A stretch of DNA of 64,000 bases from Streptomyces varsoviensis (GCF_000718635.1 NZ_JOBF01000011.1:195607-259606); one strand, 5' to 3'. Shown: positions 50,423-61,679, numbered from the stretch's first letter. The notes: generated from the sequence alone by a model not told the origin. Program-made: numbers and translations.

Positions 50423-51885
50423 GGGCGCCGCCCTGGTACCGCGAGGTGTCCGGGGCCCAGTGGAAGTCCATGGCCGCCGCCTGGACGGGCTATCTGCTCG
50501 ACGGGTTCGACTTCGTCCTGATCACCCTCGTACTGACCGAGATCGCCGAGGAGTTCGGGCTCTCCGGAGTCGAGGCCGCCAGCCTGGTGTCCGGGGCCTT
50601 CATCACCCGCTGGCTCGGCGGGGCGCTGCTCGGCGCGCTCGGCGACCGCTATGGGCGAAAACCCGCCATGATCGCCAGCATTTCGCTCTACTCCCTCGGC
50701 ACCTTCGCCTGCGGCTTCGCGTGGGGGTACGGCAGCCTGTTCACGGCGCGGCTGCTGATCGGGATGGGCATGGCCGGCGAATACAGCGCCTCCGCCACGT
50801 ACGTCCTGGAGAGCTGGCCCGCACGGCTGCGCAACCGCGCCTCCGGCTTCCTGATCTCCGGCTTCTCGGCGGGCTCGGTGCTGGCCGCCGAGCTGTACCA
50901 GTGGGTGGTGCCGCGGTGGGGCTGGCGCTGGATGTTCTGGATCGGCGTGCTGCCGGTGCTGCTCGCGCTCTGGCTGCGGCGCGCGCTCCCGGAGGCCGCG
51001 GAGTGGCACGCGCGGGTGGGGGAGCGGGCGGCGGCGGGGGCGGCGCGGCCGAACCCGTTCCGCGCGCTCTTCACCGGCCGCCGCCGCGCCGCGCTCAACA
51101 TCGCGCTGACCGCCGCCGCCGGAGCGGCGCTGTTCTGCGTCTTCACGCCCGTCGGAGCCGGCGCGGTGCCCTGGCTGTCGGCGGTCGCGGCCGGCGCCCT
51201 GCTCGCCTTCGGCGCGCAGCTCGGCGGTCGGCGGAGCTGGCTCCTGTACGTCTCCCTGATGATCACGGTGTTCTGCGCCTTCCTCTACAGTTGGCCCATC
51301 CAGGCGCTGCTGCCCACCTACTTGAAGACGGAGCTGGGCTACCGGCCCGCGCACGTCGCCGACGTGATGTTCTACGCCGGTTTCGGGACGATGGCCGGGT
51401 GCGTCCTCGCGGGCTTCGTCGGCGACCGCATCGGCACCCGGCGCGCGTACGCCTGCACCCTCCTCGCCTCGCTGGCCTTCGTCTTCCCCGTCTTCGCGGT
51501 GCGGGACAGCCTGGTGTGGCTCGGAGTGCTGCTGTTCTGCCTGCTGGCGCTCAGTCAGGGCATCTCGGGCATCCTGCCGAAGTACATCGCGGGCCACTTC
51601 CCGACCGAGAGCCGCGCCGCGTCGCTCGGCTTCGTCTACAACACGGGAGCGCTCGGCGGCGCGGTCGCGCCGGTGCTCGGCGCGCGCCTGGCCGAAGGCA
51701 TGCCCCTGGGACGGGCCCTGGCCGTACTCACCTTCGGCCTGACCCTGGTCGTGATCCTGCTCGTCGGCTTCGGCGTCCCCAGCCGCCTGGCCCGGCTCAC
51801 CGACGGAGCACCCGACCACGACCACCTCGTACCGGACCCGCCGCCCGCGGCGGCGGGCGGCGGGCTGGAACCTGACGCGGGGTGA
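50419..51885 (+). CDS. MFS sugar-acid transporter, NanT-like
   Basis: 488 residues with about 12-14 hydrophobic segments. It starts WYREVSGAQWKSMAAAWTGYLLDGFDFVLITLVLTEI, the hallmark of the sialate:H+ symporter NanT branch; LGDRYGRKPAM is the first-loop MFS motif, and a mid-protein insertion adds two helices (AALNIALTAAAGAALF, WLSAVAAGALLAFGAQL), as in NanT. A Pro/Ala tail follows. The GTG overlaps the aldolase stop by 4 nt, so the pair is co-translated and likely works as uptake plus lyase. No nanE, nanK or nagB homologue is nearby. Confidence 0.85.
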   Translation: MRAPPWYREVSGAQWKSMAAAWTGYLLDGFDFVLITLVLTEIAEEFGLSGVEAASLVSGAFITRWLGGALLGALGDRYGRKPAMIASISLYSLGTFACGFAWGYGSLFTARLLIGMGMAGEYSASATYVLESWPARLRNRASGFLISGFSAGSVLAAELYQWVVPRWGWRWMFWIGVLPVLLALWLRRALPEAAEWHARVGERAAAGAARPNPFRALFTGRRRAALNIALTAAAGAALFCVFTPVGAGAVPWLSAVAAGALLAFGAQLGGRRSWLLYVSLMITVFCAFLYSWPIQALLPTYLKTELGYRPAHVADVMFYAGFGTMAGCVLAGFVGDRIGTRRAYACTLLASLAFVFPVFAVRDSLVWLGVLLFCLLALSQGISGILPKYIAGHFPTESRAASLGFVYNTGALGGAVAPVLGARLAEGMPLGRALAVLTFGLTLVVILLVGFGVPSRLARLTDGAPDHDHLVPDPPPAAAGGGLEPDAG

Positions 51886-51919
51886 GCCGGCCGAGTGGGC
51901 GGGGGGCTTGTGGAAAGTG

Positions 51920-51947
51920 GAACGCGTTCTTAACATCGCAAGTGTTA
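51920..51947 (+). promoter_or_regulatory. TetR-type palindrome upstream of the CoA-enzyme operon
   Basis: GAACGCGTTC (51920-51929) within TGGAACGCGTTCTT fits the AACnnGTT core described for KstR/FadR-type TetR regulators of acyl-CoA catabolism. A second dyad, TAACA/TGTTA (51931-51947), follows directly. Both lie just ahead of the CaiB-family gene. Confidence 0.5.
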
Positions 51948-51977
51948 CAGCGGTTGTGTCATATGGCTGGGGGCTGG

Positions 51978-53099
51978 ATGACAGCGACACACAGCGGCCC
52001 GCTCGCCGGAGTGCGCGTGGTCGAGCTCGCCGGAATCGGGCCGGGCCCGTTCGCCGCCATGCTCCTCGCGGACCTCGGCGCCGACGTCGTGCGCGTAGAC
52101 CGCCCCGGCGGCACCGGCCTCGCCGTCAACCCGGCGTACGACGTCACCAACCGCAACAAGCGCTCCGTGATCCTCGACCTCAAGACGGCGGCCGGCGTCG
52201 CGGCCGCGCTCGAACTCGCCGAGCGCGCCGACGTGTTCATCGAGGGCTACCGCCCCGGTGTCGCCGAACGGCTCGGCGTCGGCCCCGAGGACTGCCTCGC
52301 CCGCAACCCCCGGCTCGTCTACGGCCGGATGACCGGCTGGGGCCAGCACGGGCCCCTCGCCGAAACCGCCGGCCACGACATCGGCTACATCGCCATCACC
52401 GGCGCCCTCGGCATGACCGGCCCCGCCGACGGCCCCCCGACCGCCCCCGCCAACCTCCTCGGGGACTACGCGGGCGGCTCCCTCTACCTCGTCATCGGCG
52501 TCCTCGCCGCCCTCCAGCACGCCCGTACCACCGGCGCGGGCCAGGTCGTCGACGCCGCCATCGTCGACGGCACCGCCCACCTCACCGCCATGATCCACGG
52601 CATGCTGGCGGCCGGCGGCTGGCAGGACCGCCGCGGCGCCAACCTGCTCGACGGCGGCGCGCCGTTCTACGGCACGTACGAGACCGCCGACGGCGGGTAC
52701 ATGGCGGTCGGCGCGCTGGAGAAGCGCTTCTACGCCGAGTTCATGGAACTCCTCGGCCTCCCCGACCAGGCGCCCGCCCGCGACGACCTCGCCCGCTGGG
52801 AAGAGCTGCGCACCGCCGTGGCCGACCGGTTCAGAGCCCGTACGCGCGCGGAGTGGACCGAGGTGTTCGCCGGTTCGGACGCGTGCGTCGCCCCCGTGCT
52901 CTCGCTGCGCGAGGCCCCCGGGCACCCGCACCTCGCGGCCCGCGGCACCTTCGTGGACCACGGCGGCATCACCCAGCCCGCGCCCGCCCCGCGCTTCTCC
53001 GCCACGCCCGGCGCCGTACGCAGGCCGCCGTCCACGCCCGGCGCGGACACCGCCGAAGTGGCCCGCGACTGGGGCCTGTCGGGCCTTGACCGGGCCTGA
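51978..53099 (+). CDS. CaiB/BaiF CoA-transferase, alpha-methylacyl-CoA racemase-like
   Basis: 373-residue class III CoA-transferase family protein. Signature start [74 protein letters not shown]; and the racemase catalytic pair His in [13 protein letters not shown] and Asp in [13 protein letters not shown]. It most resembles alpha-methylacyl-CoA racemase (AMACR/MCR), which epimerises 2-methyl branched acyl-CoAs before beta-oxidation. ATG 51978 is preferred to 51963. A thiolase and FadB-like gene follow, supporting a fatty or branched-chain acid degradation role. Confidence 0.9.
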   Translation: MTATHSGPLAGVRVVELAGIGPGPFAAMLLADLGADVVRVDRPGGTGLAVNPAYDVTNRNKRSVILDLKTAAGVAAALELAERADVFIEGYRPGVAERLGVGPEDCLARNPRLVYGRMTGWGQHGPLAETAGHDIGYIAITGALGMTGPADGPPTAPANLLGDYAGGSLYLVIGVLAALQHARTTGAGQVVDAAIVDGTAHLTAMIHGMLAAGGWQDRRGANLLDGGAPFYGTYETADGGYMAVGALEKRFYAEFMELLGLPDQAPARDDLARWEELRTAVADRFRARTRAEWTEVFAGSDACVAPVLSLREAPGHPHLAARGTFVDHGGITQPAPAPRFSATPGAVRRPPSTPGADTAEVARDWGLSGLDRA

Positions 53100-53431
53100 G
53101 CGGCAGCGCGCCCGGCGCGGCCGCTGCCCGCGTGCGGCGGGGCGGGTGGTCGGCCGTGGGAGATGAAGCGCCGCGACGGACGGCGAAGCTCCGCGACGGA
53201 CGGCGGAAGCTCCGCGATGGACGATGGAAGCGCCGTATGGGCACCGGGAACGCCGCCGCGACCGCGAGACTGCCAGCGGAGACCGCGCCTGGAGGCCGGA
53301 TTCAGACGATCCACGGCAGTACCACCGAGATCATGAAGAAGCTCATCCACGGGACTCCGCCCCCTGAGTCCGCCGACTCCTCCCGACCCCGCGCCCTTCC
53401 GACCCTCACCCCTCCCGAAAGGCCCGAGACC
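53100..53431. other. Intergenic with 20-bp tandem repeats
   Basis: 332 bp between the racemase-like and thiolase genes. About four copies of a GAAGCTCCGCGACGGACGGCG-like 20-21-bp unit occupy roughly 53164-53240. An ATG at 53333 opens the thiolase frame early, but its product has no family match before the TTG at 53432. Confidence 0.6.
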
Positions 53432-54646
<1,215 letters not shown>

Positions 54647-54679
54647 GCGCCTCCGCCTCCGCCCCCGGCCCGCGAGCGG

Positions 54680-54815
54680 CCCGATCGAGCCGGAGCCTTC
54701 CGCTTCCGCCAGGGCCGGCGCCCGCGCCCATGCCCGTACCGACGCCCGAGCCGGCGCCTCCGCTTCCGCCAGGGCCCGCGCCCGTACCGACGCCCGAGCC
54801 GGCGCCCGCCCGCAC
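54680..54815. repeat. About 50-bp direct repeat between thiolase and fadB-like genes
   Basis: CCCGTACCGACGCCCGAGCC and GCCTCCGCTTCCGCCAGGGCC modules alternate, giving two full and one partial copy. Confidence 0.75.
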
Positions 54816-54840
54816 CCGAATCTCACCCGGAGACCGTGAC

Positions 54841-57015
54841 ATGACCCAGAGCAGCACCATCCGCTGGGAGCAGGACGACGACGGCGTCGTCACCCTCACC
54901 CTGGACGACCCCGCCCAGTCCGCGAACACCATGAACGCGGCGTTCCAGGCGTCCCTGCACGCCGTCGCCGACCGGCTGGAGGCCGAGCGCGAGACCGTGC
55001 GCGGCATCGTCCTCACCTCCGCCAAGAAGACCTTCTTCGCCGGCGGCGACCTGCGCGAACTCATCGCGATCACCCCCGACGACGCCCAGCGGGCGTTCGA
55101 CGGGAGCATGCGCGTCAAGCACGACTTGCGGCGCATCGAGACGCTCGGCGTCCCGGTCGTCGCGGCCATCAACGGGGCGGCCCTCGGCGGCGGCTACGAG
55201 ATCGCGCTCGCCTGCCACCACCGCGTCGCGCTCGACGTGCCCGGCTCCAAGATCGGCCTCCCGGAGGTCACCCTCGGACTGCTCCCCGCCGGCGGCGGAG
55301 TCACCCGCGCCGTACGGCTCCTCGGCATCGCCGACGCGCTGCTCAAGGTGCTCCTCCAGGGCACCCAGTACACGCCCCGGCGCGCGCTGGAGGCCGGGCT
55401 GATCCACGAGGTGGCGGCCACCCCCGAGGAGATGCTCGCCAAGGCCCGCGCCTTCATCGCCGCCCACCCCGAGTCCCACCAGCCCTGGGACGTCAAGGGC
55501 TACAAGATCCCCGGCGGCACCCCGGCGAACCCGCGCTTCGCCGCCAACCTGCCGGCCTTCCCCGCCAACCTGCGCAAGCAGACCGGCGGCGCGCCCTACC
55601 CGGCGCCGCGCAACATCCTGGCCGCCGCCGTCGAGGGCGCCCAGGTCGACTTCGAGACCGCGCAGACCATCGAGGGCCGCTACTTCGTGGACCTGGTCAC
55701 CGGCCAGACCGCCAAGAACATGATCCAGGCGTTCTTCTTCGACCTCCAGGCCGTCAACTCCGGCGCCGGCCGGCCGGCCGGACCCGCGCCGCGTACGGTC
55801 CGCAAGGTCGCCGTGCTGGGCGCCGGGATGATGGGCGCGGGCATCGCCTACTCCTGCGCCCGCGCCGGCATCGAGGTCGTCCTGAAGGACGTCACCCCCG
55901 AGGCCGCCGCCAAGGGCAAGGCGTACTCCGAGAAGCTGCTCGCCAAGGCGCTCGACCGCGGCCGTACGACCGAGGCGAAGCGCGACGCGCACCTCGCCCG
56001 CATCACCCCGACCGCCGACCCGAGGGACCTCGCCGGGTGCGACGCCGTCATCGAGGCGGTCTTCGAGGACGCCGCCCTCAAGCACAAGGTCTTCCAGGAG
56101 ATCCAGCACATCGTCGAGCCCGACGCGCTGCTGTGCTCGAACACCTCCACCCTTCCCATCACCGGCCTCGCCGAGGGCGTGGAGCGGCAGCGCGACTTCA
56201 TCGGCCTGCACTTCTTCTCGCCCGTCGACAAGATGCCGCTCGTCGAGATCATCAAGGGGGAGCGGACCGGGGACGAGGCGCTGGCCCGCGCCTTCGACCT
56301 GGTGCGGCAGATCCGCAAGACCCCGATCGTCGTGGGCGACTCGCGGGGCTTCTTCACCTCGCGCGTCATCGGCCAGTTCATCAACGAGGGCGTCGCGATG
56401 GTGGGCGAGGGCGCCGACCCCGCCTCGGTGGAGCAGGCCGCGGCCCAGGCCGGCTACCCCGCGAAGGTCCTCTCCCTGATGGACGAGCTGACCCTGACCC
56501 TGCCCCGCAAGATCCGCGACGCGACCCGGCGGGCCGTGGAGGAGGCCGGCGGCGCCTGGACCGCGCACCCCGCCGACACCGTCATCGACCGGATGGTGGA
56601 CGAGTTCGGCAGGCCCGGCCGGAGCGGCGGCGCCGGCTTCTACGACTACGTGGACGGCAAGCGCGCCGGCCTCTGGCCCGGTCTGCGCGAACACTTCGCC
56701 CGCCCCGGCGCGGCCCCGATCCCCTTCGAGGACATGAAGGAGCGGATGCTGTTCTCGGAGGCGCTGGACACCGTCCGCTGCCTGGAGGAGAACGTCCTGA
56801 CCTCGGTCGCCGACGCCAATATCGGCTCCATCCTCGGCATCGGCTTCCCGGGCTGGACGGGCGGCGTCCTCCAGTACATCAACGGCTACGAGGGCGGCCT
56901 CCCCGGCTTCGTGGCCCGCGCCCGCGAACTCCAGGAGACCTACGGCCCCCGTTTCGCCCCGCCGGCCCTGCTCCTCGCGAAGGCCGAGGCGGGGGAGCGG
57001 TTCACGGACGCGTGA
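54841..57015 (+). CDS. Bifunctional enoyl-CoA hydratase/3-hydroxyacyl-CoA dehydrogenase (FadB-like)
   Basis: 724 residues. The N-terminal crotonase domain has the oxyanion loops FAGGDLRELI and INGAALGGGYEIALACHHRVALD, the catalytic glutamates in GLPEVTLGLLPAGGG, and spans about 1-190. The Rossmann dehydrogenase domain begins near 320 with VAVLGAGMMGAGIAY, followed by SNTSTLPIT, the catalytic HFFSPVDKMPLVEII, and two C-terminal helical domains (FINEGVAMVGEGADP; GFPGWTGGVLQYINGY). This is the alpha subunit type of the fatty acid oxidation multienzyme complex. ATG 54841. It forms an operon with the upstream thiolase. Confidence 0.95.
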   Translation: MTQSSTIRWEQDDDGVVTLTLDDPAQSANTMNAAFQASLHAVADRLEAERETVRGIVLTSAKKTFFAGGDLRELIAITPDDAQRAFDGSMRVKHDLRRIETLGVPVVAAINGAALGGGYEIALACHHRVALDVPGSKIGLPEVTLGLLPAGGGVTRAVRLLGIADALLKVLLQGTQYTPRRALEAGLIHEVAATPEEMLAKARAFIAAHPESHQPWDVKGYKIPGGTPANPRFAANLPAFPANLRKQTGGAPYPAPRNILAAAVEGAQVDFETAQTIEGRYFVDLVTGQTAKNMIQAFFFDLQAVNSGAGRPAGPAPRTVRKVAVLGAGMMGAGIAYSCARAGIEVVLKDVTPEAAAKGKAYSEKLLAKALDRGRTTEAKRDAHLARITPTADPRDLAGCDAVIEAVFEDAALKHKVFQEIQHIVEPDALLCSNTSTLPITGLAEGVERQRDFIGLHFFSPVDKMPLVEIIKGERTGDEALARAFDLVRQIRKTPIVVGDSRGFFTSRVIGQFINEGVAMVGEGADPASVEQAAAQAGYPAKVLSLMDELTLTLPRKIRDATRRAVEEAGGAWTAHPADTVIDRMVDEFGRPGRSGGAGFYDYVDGKRAGLWPGLREHFARPGAAPIPFEDMKERMLFSEALDTVRCLEENVLTSVADANIGSILGIGFPGWTGGVLQYINGYEGGLPGFVARARELQETYGPRFAPPALLLAKAEAGERFTDA

Positions 57016-57072
57016 CGAGAGACGCCCGCGGCGTGACCGTCCCCCGGGGGACGGTCACGCCGCGGGCGCGGC

Positions 57073-58197
57073 TCACGCGGGCTGCGGCCGGGGTGGTTTC
57101 CGCCGCGGCATGAAGAGCCGCACCCCCGGTACCTCCACGTATTTGTGCAGCAGCGCCGCTCCCGCCAAGGAGACGACCAGCACCGCGCAGACGTGCAGGA
57201 GCGCCGGCAGGCGGTCCGCGCCGAGGTAGCGGTTCATGCCGAATATGACCATCTCGTGGACGAGGTAGAACGAGAAGGAGATCTTCCCCAGATACACCAC
57301 GGAGCGATGGCTGAGCAGGGACGGTCTCGCTCTGACGTCGTTACGGGCCACCGCGGCGATGAGCAGGCAGTACGGGATCACGGTGACGGCGTTCCAGTGG
57401 AACTCGTACGGCACCAGGGGCGGCAGTACGAAGACGGCCACGCCGGACAGCACGAGGCTCACGATCGTTCCGGGGCCCCGCCAGTGGCCGCCCTTCACCA
57501 GGAGCGCCAGCACGATGCCGATTACGAACTCGGCCAGCCGCACGGGCGGCAGCACGTACAGGAAGAATTTCGAGTCCCAGCCCGTCGTCCTTTCCAGGAA
57601 GCCGGTCAGGAACGGGAACAGCACCACGGCGAGCGTGCCCGTGATCAGCGCCGTCCACAGGCCGCGCGGCGAGAGCCGGCGGATGAGCGGCACGAGGAAC
57701 GGGAAGCAGAAGTAGAAGAAGAATTCGCAGCTCAGTGACCAGGAGACGCCGTTGTAGCCGAACCACCAGTCGCCGCGGTTCGGTATCCACGCCTGGGTCA
57801 GGGTCAGGTTGCCCAGCGCTATGGACTTGATCAGCGGCTTTCCCTCCCACACCAGCAGCAGCACGGCGACGCAGAAGGTCACGACGTGGCTGGGGTAGAT
57901 ACGGGCGAACCGGCGCCGCCAGAACGCGGTCGGCTTGTCGCCGGGGCGCGCCGACCACACGAGCACGAAACCGGAGAGCACGAAGAACAGCGAGACCGCC
58001 GAGGGGCCCGCGAGCGTGAGTCTGCGCAGCAGCTCGGCCCCGTGGGCGGAGCTGCCGAGGTTCGCCTCGTAGGCGAAGTGGTAGCAGAAGACGAGCAGCG
58101 CCGCGTACCAGCGCAGGCCCGTGAGCGATTCCAGTCGCGTCTGCACGACCGGCCGCGGGGCGGGCCTTATCGGGGCGGTGTCGGTTATCGGGGGCAT
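57073..58197 (-). CDS. Membrane acyltransferase 3 (OafA-like)
   Basis: 374 residues with about ten membrane helices, an acyltransferase-3 protein that O-acylates sugars or other glycans at the membrane. Conserved blocks: RLESLTGLRWYAALLVFCYHF with the motif His, SAVSLFFVLSGFVLVWSARPG, FWRRRFARIYPSHVVTF, and GVSWSLSCEFFFYFCFPFLV. ATG 58197 is chosen; the frame before it is not conserved in character. It ends 57 bp from the convergent fadB gene. Acceptor unknown. Confidence 0.9.
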   Translation of the reverse strand: MPPITDTAPIRPAPRPVVQTRLESLTGLRWYAALLVFCYHFAYEANLGSSAHGAELLRRLTLAGPSAVSLFFVLSGFVLVWSARPGDKPTAFWRRRFARIYPSHVVTFCVAVLLLVWEGKPLIKSIALGNLTLTQAWIPNRGDWWFGYNGVSWSLSCEFFFYFCFPFLVPLIRRLSPRGLWTALITGTLAVVLFPFLTGFLERTTGWDSKFFLYVLPPVRLAEFVIGIVLALLVKGGHWRGPGTIVSLVLSGVAVFVLPPLVPYEFHWNAVTVIPYCLLIAAVARNDVRARPSLLSHRSVVYLGKISFSFYLVHEMVIFGMNRYLGADRLPALLHVCAVLVVSLAGAALLHKYVEVPGVRLFMPRRKPPRPQPA

Positions 58198-58703
58198 CCG
58201 GGGTCCAGGGTGAAGGGAGCAACGGCGCGCGCCGTTCCTCCGCGCTGCGGTGTCTACAGGGCGTGGCGAGGGGAGAGAGCGAGAGAGGTGCGGACGGTCA
58301 CCAGCCGCCATGGATAAGGACGGGCGTATCGACCGTCGGGTCACCGGTGGAAGCCCACTTATTGAGCGAGCGATTCTGTGGCGTCACCGCGCGTGAGGCG
58401 TCTTCGGCCCTGCCTGGCCAGGGCGGGCTTTCCGAAGGCGGGCGTCAGCGTCTTCCCGTGCTTCCTGAAGGCAGGCGTCGACGGGTAAGGCCGCGTGACG
58501 TTTGCAGAATAGTGCGAGACATGTGAAGGAATCTACAGCTCGTACGCACAATCTACCGAACGACCCCAATGTCTAAAAAATTCGTAAAGGGCCGCTTCAT
58601 GACGCAACCTTCGGGCCTTCCCGACCCTCAGGCGCGAAGCGGCGACCGGAAAGGGAATTCCTCGCCGCCGTTCTCTCTCACTCTCCCGCCATCCGCGCAC
58701 CGC
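58198..58703. other. Intergenic, AT-richer, no gene supported
   Basis: 506 bp between the acyltransferase start and the MerR stop. The DNA is lower in GC near 58500-58660. A frame from ATG 58569 (MSKKFVKGRF...) runs antisense into the MerR gene and has poor codon use, so it is not called. A CCCTG/CAGGG hairpin near 58409-58424 is the only local structure. Confidence 0.4.
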
Positions 58704-59426
58704 TCACTCCGGTGCGTACGTCGCGTGGAGTTCCTCTTTCAGGGACCGCTGGAAGGCCGTCACCAATGCCTGTACCACCAGCGGCTGCATATGTGCCGAC
58801 AGCGACTTCATCGCCGCCACCTGTTCCGGATCCGATTCCCGCTCCCGGTACGGGCCCCAGACCTCGTCGTGGAAGAGCCGCGTCAGCTCGCGGGCCGCCG
58901 AGCGGGTGTGCTGGAGCAGGACCGTACGCGCCGCGAGGATCGTCTCCAGCGCGATCGGTACGTCCAGCAGCCGCACCCCGAGGTGCAGCAGCCCCGGATC
59001 GACCTGGAAGACATCCGGGTCCTCGGTCCGCACCAGCACGCTCATCGCCGCCAGCCGGTCCAGGTCCTGCCCGGTCAGCTCGCGCCCCACCCGCCGCTCC
59101 AACTGGCGCAGCGTCGCCTCCTCCGCCTGATCGGGCGCCCACGTCGCGACCAGCGCCCGGTGGATCGCGAGATCCTGGGCGCTGAGGTCCGGCGGCAACT
59201 GCCGCAGATAGCGCTCGATCGCGGCGAGCGTCATCCCCTGGTGCTGCAACTCCTCGATGAGCGCGAGCCGGGAGAGGTGGTCCGGACCGTAGCGGCCGAT
59301 GCGGCGAGGGCCGATCTCGGGCGGGGGCAGCAGTCCGCGCGTGCTGTAGAAACGGATGGTGCGGACCGTGACGCCCGCGCGGGCCGCCAACTCGTCGACG
59401 GTGAGGTCGGTCGCGGACTCATACAT
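58704..59426 (-). CDS. MerR-family transcriptional regulator
   Basis: 240 residues. N-terminal MerR helix-turn-helix (LTVDELAARAGVTVRTIRFYSTRGLLPPPEI; RYGPDHLSRLALIEELQHQGMTLAAIERYL), then a longer helical effector region of unknown ligand. No cysteine trio for metal binding is seen. ATG 59426 with a palindrome just upstream; the larger frame upstream is not real. Divergent from the AnsP-like permease, so it may regulate that gene. Confidence 0.9.
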   Translation of the reverse strand: MYESATDLTVDELAARAGVTVRTIRFYSTRGLLPPPEIGPRRIGRYGPDHLSRLALIEELQHQGMTLAAIERYLRQLPPDLSAQDLAIHRALVATWAPDQAEEATLRQLERRVGRELTGQDLDRLAAMSVLVRTEDPDVFQVDPGLLHLGVRLLDVPIALETILAARTVLLQHTRSAARELTRLFHDEVWGPYRERESDPEQVAAMKSLSAHMQPLVVQALVTAFQRSLKEELHATYAPE

Positions 59427-59431
59427 GTTGA

Positions 59432-59444
59432 ACAGTATTGCTGT
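59432..59444. promoter_or_regulatory. ACAG-N5-CTGT palindrome before the MerR gene
   Basis: ACAGTATTGCTGT, in a locally AT-richer stretch 6 bp upstream of the MerR start codon, is a likely autoregulatory operator. Confidence 0.45.
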
Positions 59445-59597
59445 CTCACCGGAGTTGTGAAAGACGACGGCCGTGGAGAGCGCGCAGGCGGCGGCGGGTC
59501 CGGCGCCCATGTCTGCATCTCCGGCTTGAGCCGCCCTTGAGGTTCCGCGCCTCGGATTCTCGACATATGCGCGCAAGCCGTTGAGCGCGCCGCCGCA

Positions 59598-59613
59598 GTG
59601 TGATCCAGCACAC
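59598..59613 (+). promoter_or_regulatory. GTGTG-N6-CACAC palindrome before the permease gene
   Basis: Perfect 5-bp arms (GTGTGATCCAGCACAC) in the divergent MerR/permease region, about 105 bp upstream of the permease start. A candidate operator; the regulator is not known. Confidence 0.4.
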
Positions 59614-59717
59614 AGACAGGTGTGCGGCCGCGGGGGGAAGGTGTGCCGCTGACCCGCCCCGTGACGCGCGGGGCACGGGGGGCGGCGAGAGATCACCTGA
59701 CCGAAGGCGAGACCACA

Positions 59718-61193
59718 GTGCGCACCGAAACCGTCCAGGACGACACGCCACCACCTCCGGACGGGGGAGGCGCGCCACCCGCGCAGGACGCCGGCGACGC
59801 CGGATACAGCAAGGGGCTCAAGCACCGCCACGTGAACATGATCGCGATCGGCGGCGCCATAGGAACCGGCCTCTTCCTCGGCGCCGGCGGCCGGCTCGCC
59901 TCCGCCGGGCCCGCCCTCGCCATCGCGTACGCCGTCTGCGGCCTGTTCGCCTTCTTCGTCGTCCGCGCCCTCGGCGAAATGGTCGTCCACCGGCCGTCCT
60001 CCGGCTCATTCGTCAGCTACGCCCGTGAATTCCTCGGCGAGAAAGGCGCGTACGTCGCCGGGTGGATGTACTTCCTCAACTGGTCGACCACCGGTATCGC
60101 GGATGTCACGGCCATCGCGCTCTACACCCACTACTGGAGCCTCTTCACCGATATTCCGCAGTGGGTCATGGCACTCATCGCGCTCGCCGTCGTCCTCGCG
60201 GTCAACCTCATCTCCGTGAAGATCTTCGGCGAGCTGGAATTCTGGTTCTCGATCATCAAGGTCGCGGCCCTCGTCGCCTTCATGTGCATCGGCATCTTCC
60301 TGCTGGCCACCAGCCACCAGGTGGACGGGCACGCGCCGGGGCTCAGCGTCATCAGCGACAACGGGGGCATCTTCCCGGCCGGTCTGCTGCCGGTCGTCGT
60401 CGTCCTGCAAGGCGTCGTCTTCGCCTACTCCGCCGTCGAGATGGTCGGCGTGACGGCGGGCGAGACCAGCGACCCCAAGCGGATCGTGCCGAAGGCTGTG
60501 CGCTCCATCATGTGGCGGGTGGGCGTCTTCTACGTCGGCTCCGTCGTGCTGCTCGCGCTCCTGATGCCGTATAAGGGGTACTCCGCCAATGAGAGCCCCT
60601 TCGTGACCGTTCTGTCGAACGTGGGTGTGCCGGCGGCCGGTGACGTGATGAACCTCGTCGTGCTCACCGCGGCCATGTCCAGCCTCAACTCCGGGCTGTA
60701 CTCCACGGGGCGCATCCTTCGGTCCATGGCGATGTCGGGTTCCGCGCCGAAGTTCACCGGGGTGATGAACCGTCATCAGGTGCCGTACGGGGGGATTCTG
60801 CTGACGTCCGGGGTGGGGGTGCTCGGTGTCGGCCTCAACTACTGGCTGCCGAAGGACGCGTTCGAGATCGTCATCAACATCGCGGCGCTCGGTGTCATCA
60901 GCGCCTGGTGCATGATCATGCTGTGCCACTTGGCTTTCGTGCGGCGCTCCCGGCAGGGGCTGCTGGAACGGCCGAAGTTCCGGCTGCCCGGCACGCCGGT
61001 GACGGATATCGTCACGATCGCTTTTCTGCTCGGCGTGATCGTGCTCATGTGGTACGACGGCGGGGTCGGGCGGCGTACGGTCATGATCGTCCCGATCATC
61101 GCGGCCGCGCTGGTCGCCGGCTGGTTCGCCACGCGCGGCCGCGTGGCCCAGGCGGTCGCCGAGCGCAAGCGCCTGTCCGAACACGGCGGCTGA
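59718..61193 (+). CDS. Amino acid permease, AnsP/GabP-like
   Basis: 491 residues with 12 membrane helices, APC-superfamily amino acid transporter. Signature [32 protein letters not shown], then [27 protein letters not shown] and [42 protein letters not shown]. This is most like L-asparagine/GABA permeases, which are proton symporters. GTG 59718 with GAAGGCGAG upstream. A 17-bp tandem repeat follows the stop. Confidence 0.93.
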   Translation: MRTETVQDDTPPPPDGGGAPPAQDAGDAGYSKGLKHRHVNMIAIGGAIGTGLFLGAGGRLASAGPALAIAYAVCGLFAFFVVRALGEMVVHRPSSGSFVSYAREFLGEKGAYVAGWMYFLNWSTTGIADVTAIALYTHYWSLFTDIPQWVMALIALAVVLAVNLISVKIFGELEFWFSIIKVAALVAFMCIGIFLLATSHQVDGHAPGLSVISDNGGIFPAGLLPVVVVLQGVVFAYSAVEMVGVTAGETSDPKRIVPKAVRSIMWRVGVFYVGSVVLLALLMPYKGYSANESPFVTVLSNVGVPAAGDVMNLVVLTAAMSSLNSGLYSTGRILRSMAMSGSAPKFTGVMNRHQVPYGGILLTSGVGVLGVGLNYWLPKDAFEIVINIAALGVISAWCMIMLCHLAFVRRSRQGLLERPKFRLPGTPVTDIVTIAFLLGVIVLMWYDGGVGRRTVMIVPIIAAALVAGWFATRGRVAQAVAERKRLSEHGG

Positions 61194-61640
61194 GGTCCGG
61201 GCGCTCGGGGTGTGCGGGCGCTCGGGGTGCGGGCGCTCGGGGTGTGGGCGCGGGCGCGTCGTCGGGTCGGGGGCGGGGCGGTGGGGGTCCTCCGGGGCTG
61301 CATGATTTACGGGCCCGTGAACGGTGTTGCCCCACGCACCCACACCTCAGGCCCACAAATCACGCTTCACGCCTCCTCCAGACCCCCACCGCCCCGCCCC
61401 CTCCCGCCCGTCCCCCTCTGCCGCCCGGCCTCTCCTCCCAGCCGACGAAGACCGGGGCGGGTGGGGGCGGCGGGCGGCTCGACCTCTCGCCGTCGGCCGT
61501 CGTATACGTCACCCGTGGCACGGGTGAGACTCCCGTCCACGGGACCTATGCCGTAGTGGCCTATCGCGCGCGGTTCGGCCGCGGTCGCTGCGGCGGAGAC
61601 GGTGTCGGCCGTGCCCAGGACCGGTTCTCCGCCTACCCTG
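61194..61640. other. Intergenic: tandem repeat and hairpin
   Basis: 447 bp. GGGCGCTCGGGGTGTGC-like units (17-18 bp, three copies) start 2-3 bp after the permease stop (61196-61250). A nested hairpin with CCCGTGG/CCACGGG outer and ACGGG/CCCGT inner arms lies at 61512-61543. No gene is supported. Confidence 0.55.
61512..61543 (+). terminator. Nested hairpin between permease and decayed region
   Basis: Outer arms CCCGTGG (61512-61518) and CCACGGG (61537-61543), inner arms ACGGG and CCCGT. A possible terminator, though 320 bp past the permease stop. Confidence 0.35.
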
Positions 61641-61679
61641 GGCACACAAGCCAGGACTAGTCCGGCAGAAAGAGGCCGC

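Noticed and set aside
58569..59540. Plus-strand frame starting MSKKFVKGRF
   Set aside because: Runs antisense through the MerR gene and becomes His/Arg/Gln-rich with no domain. The AT-rich start is probably intergenic DNA.
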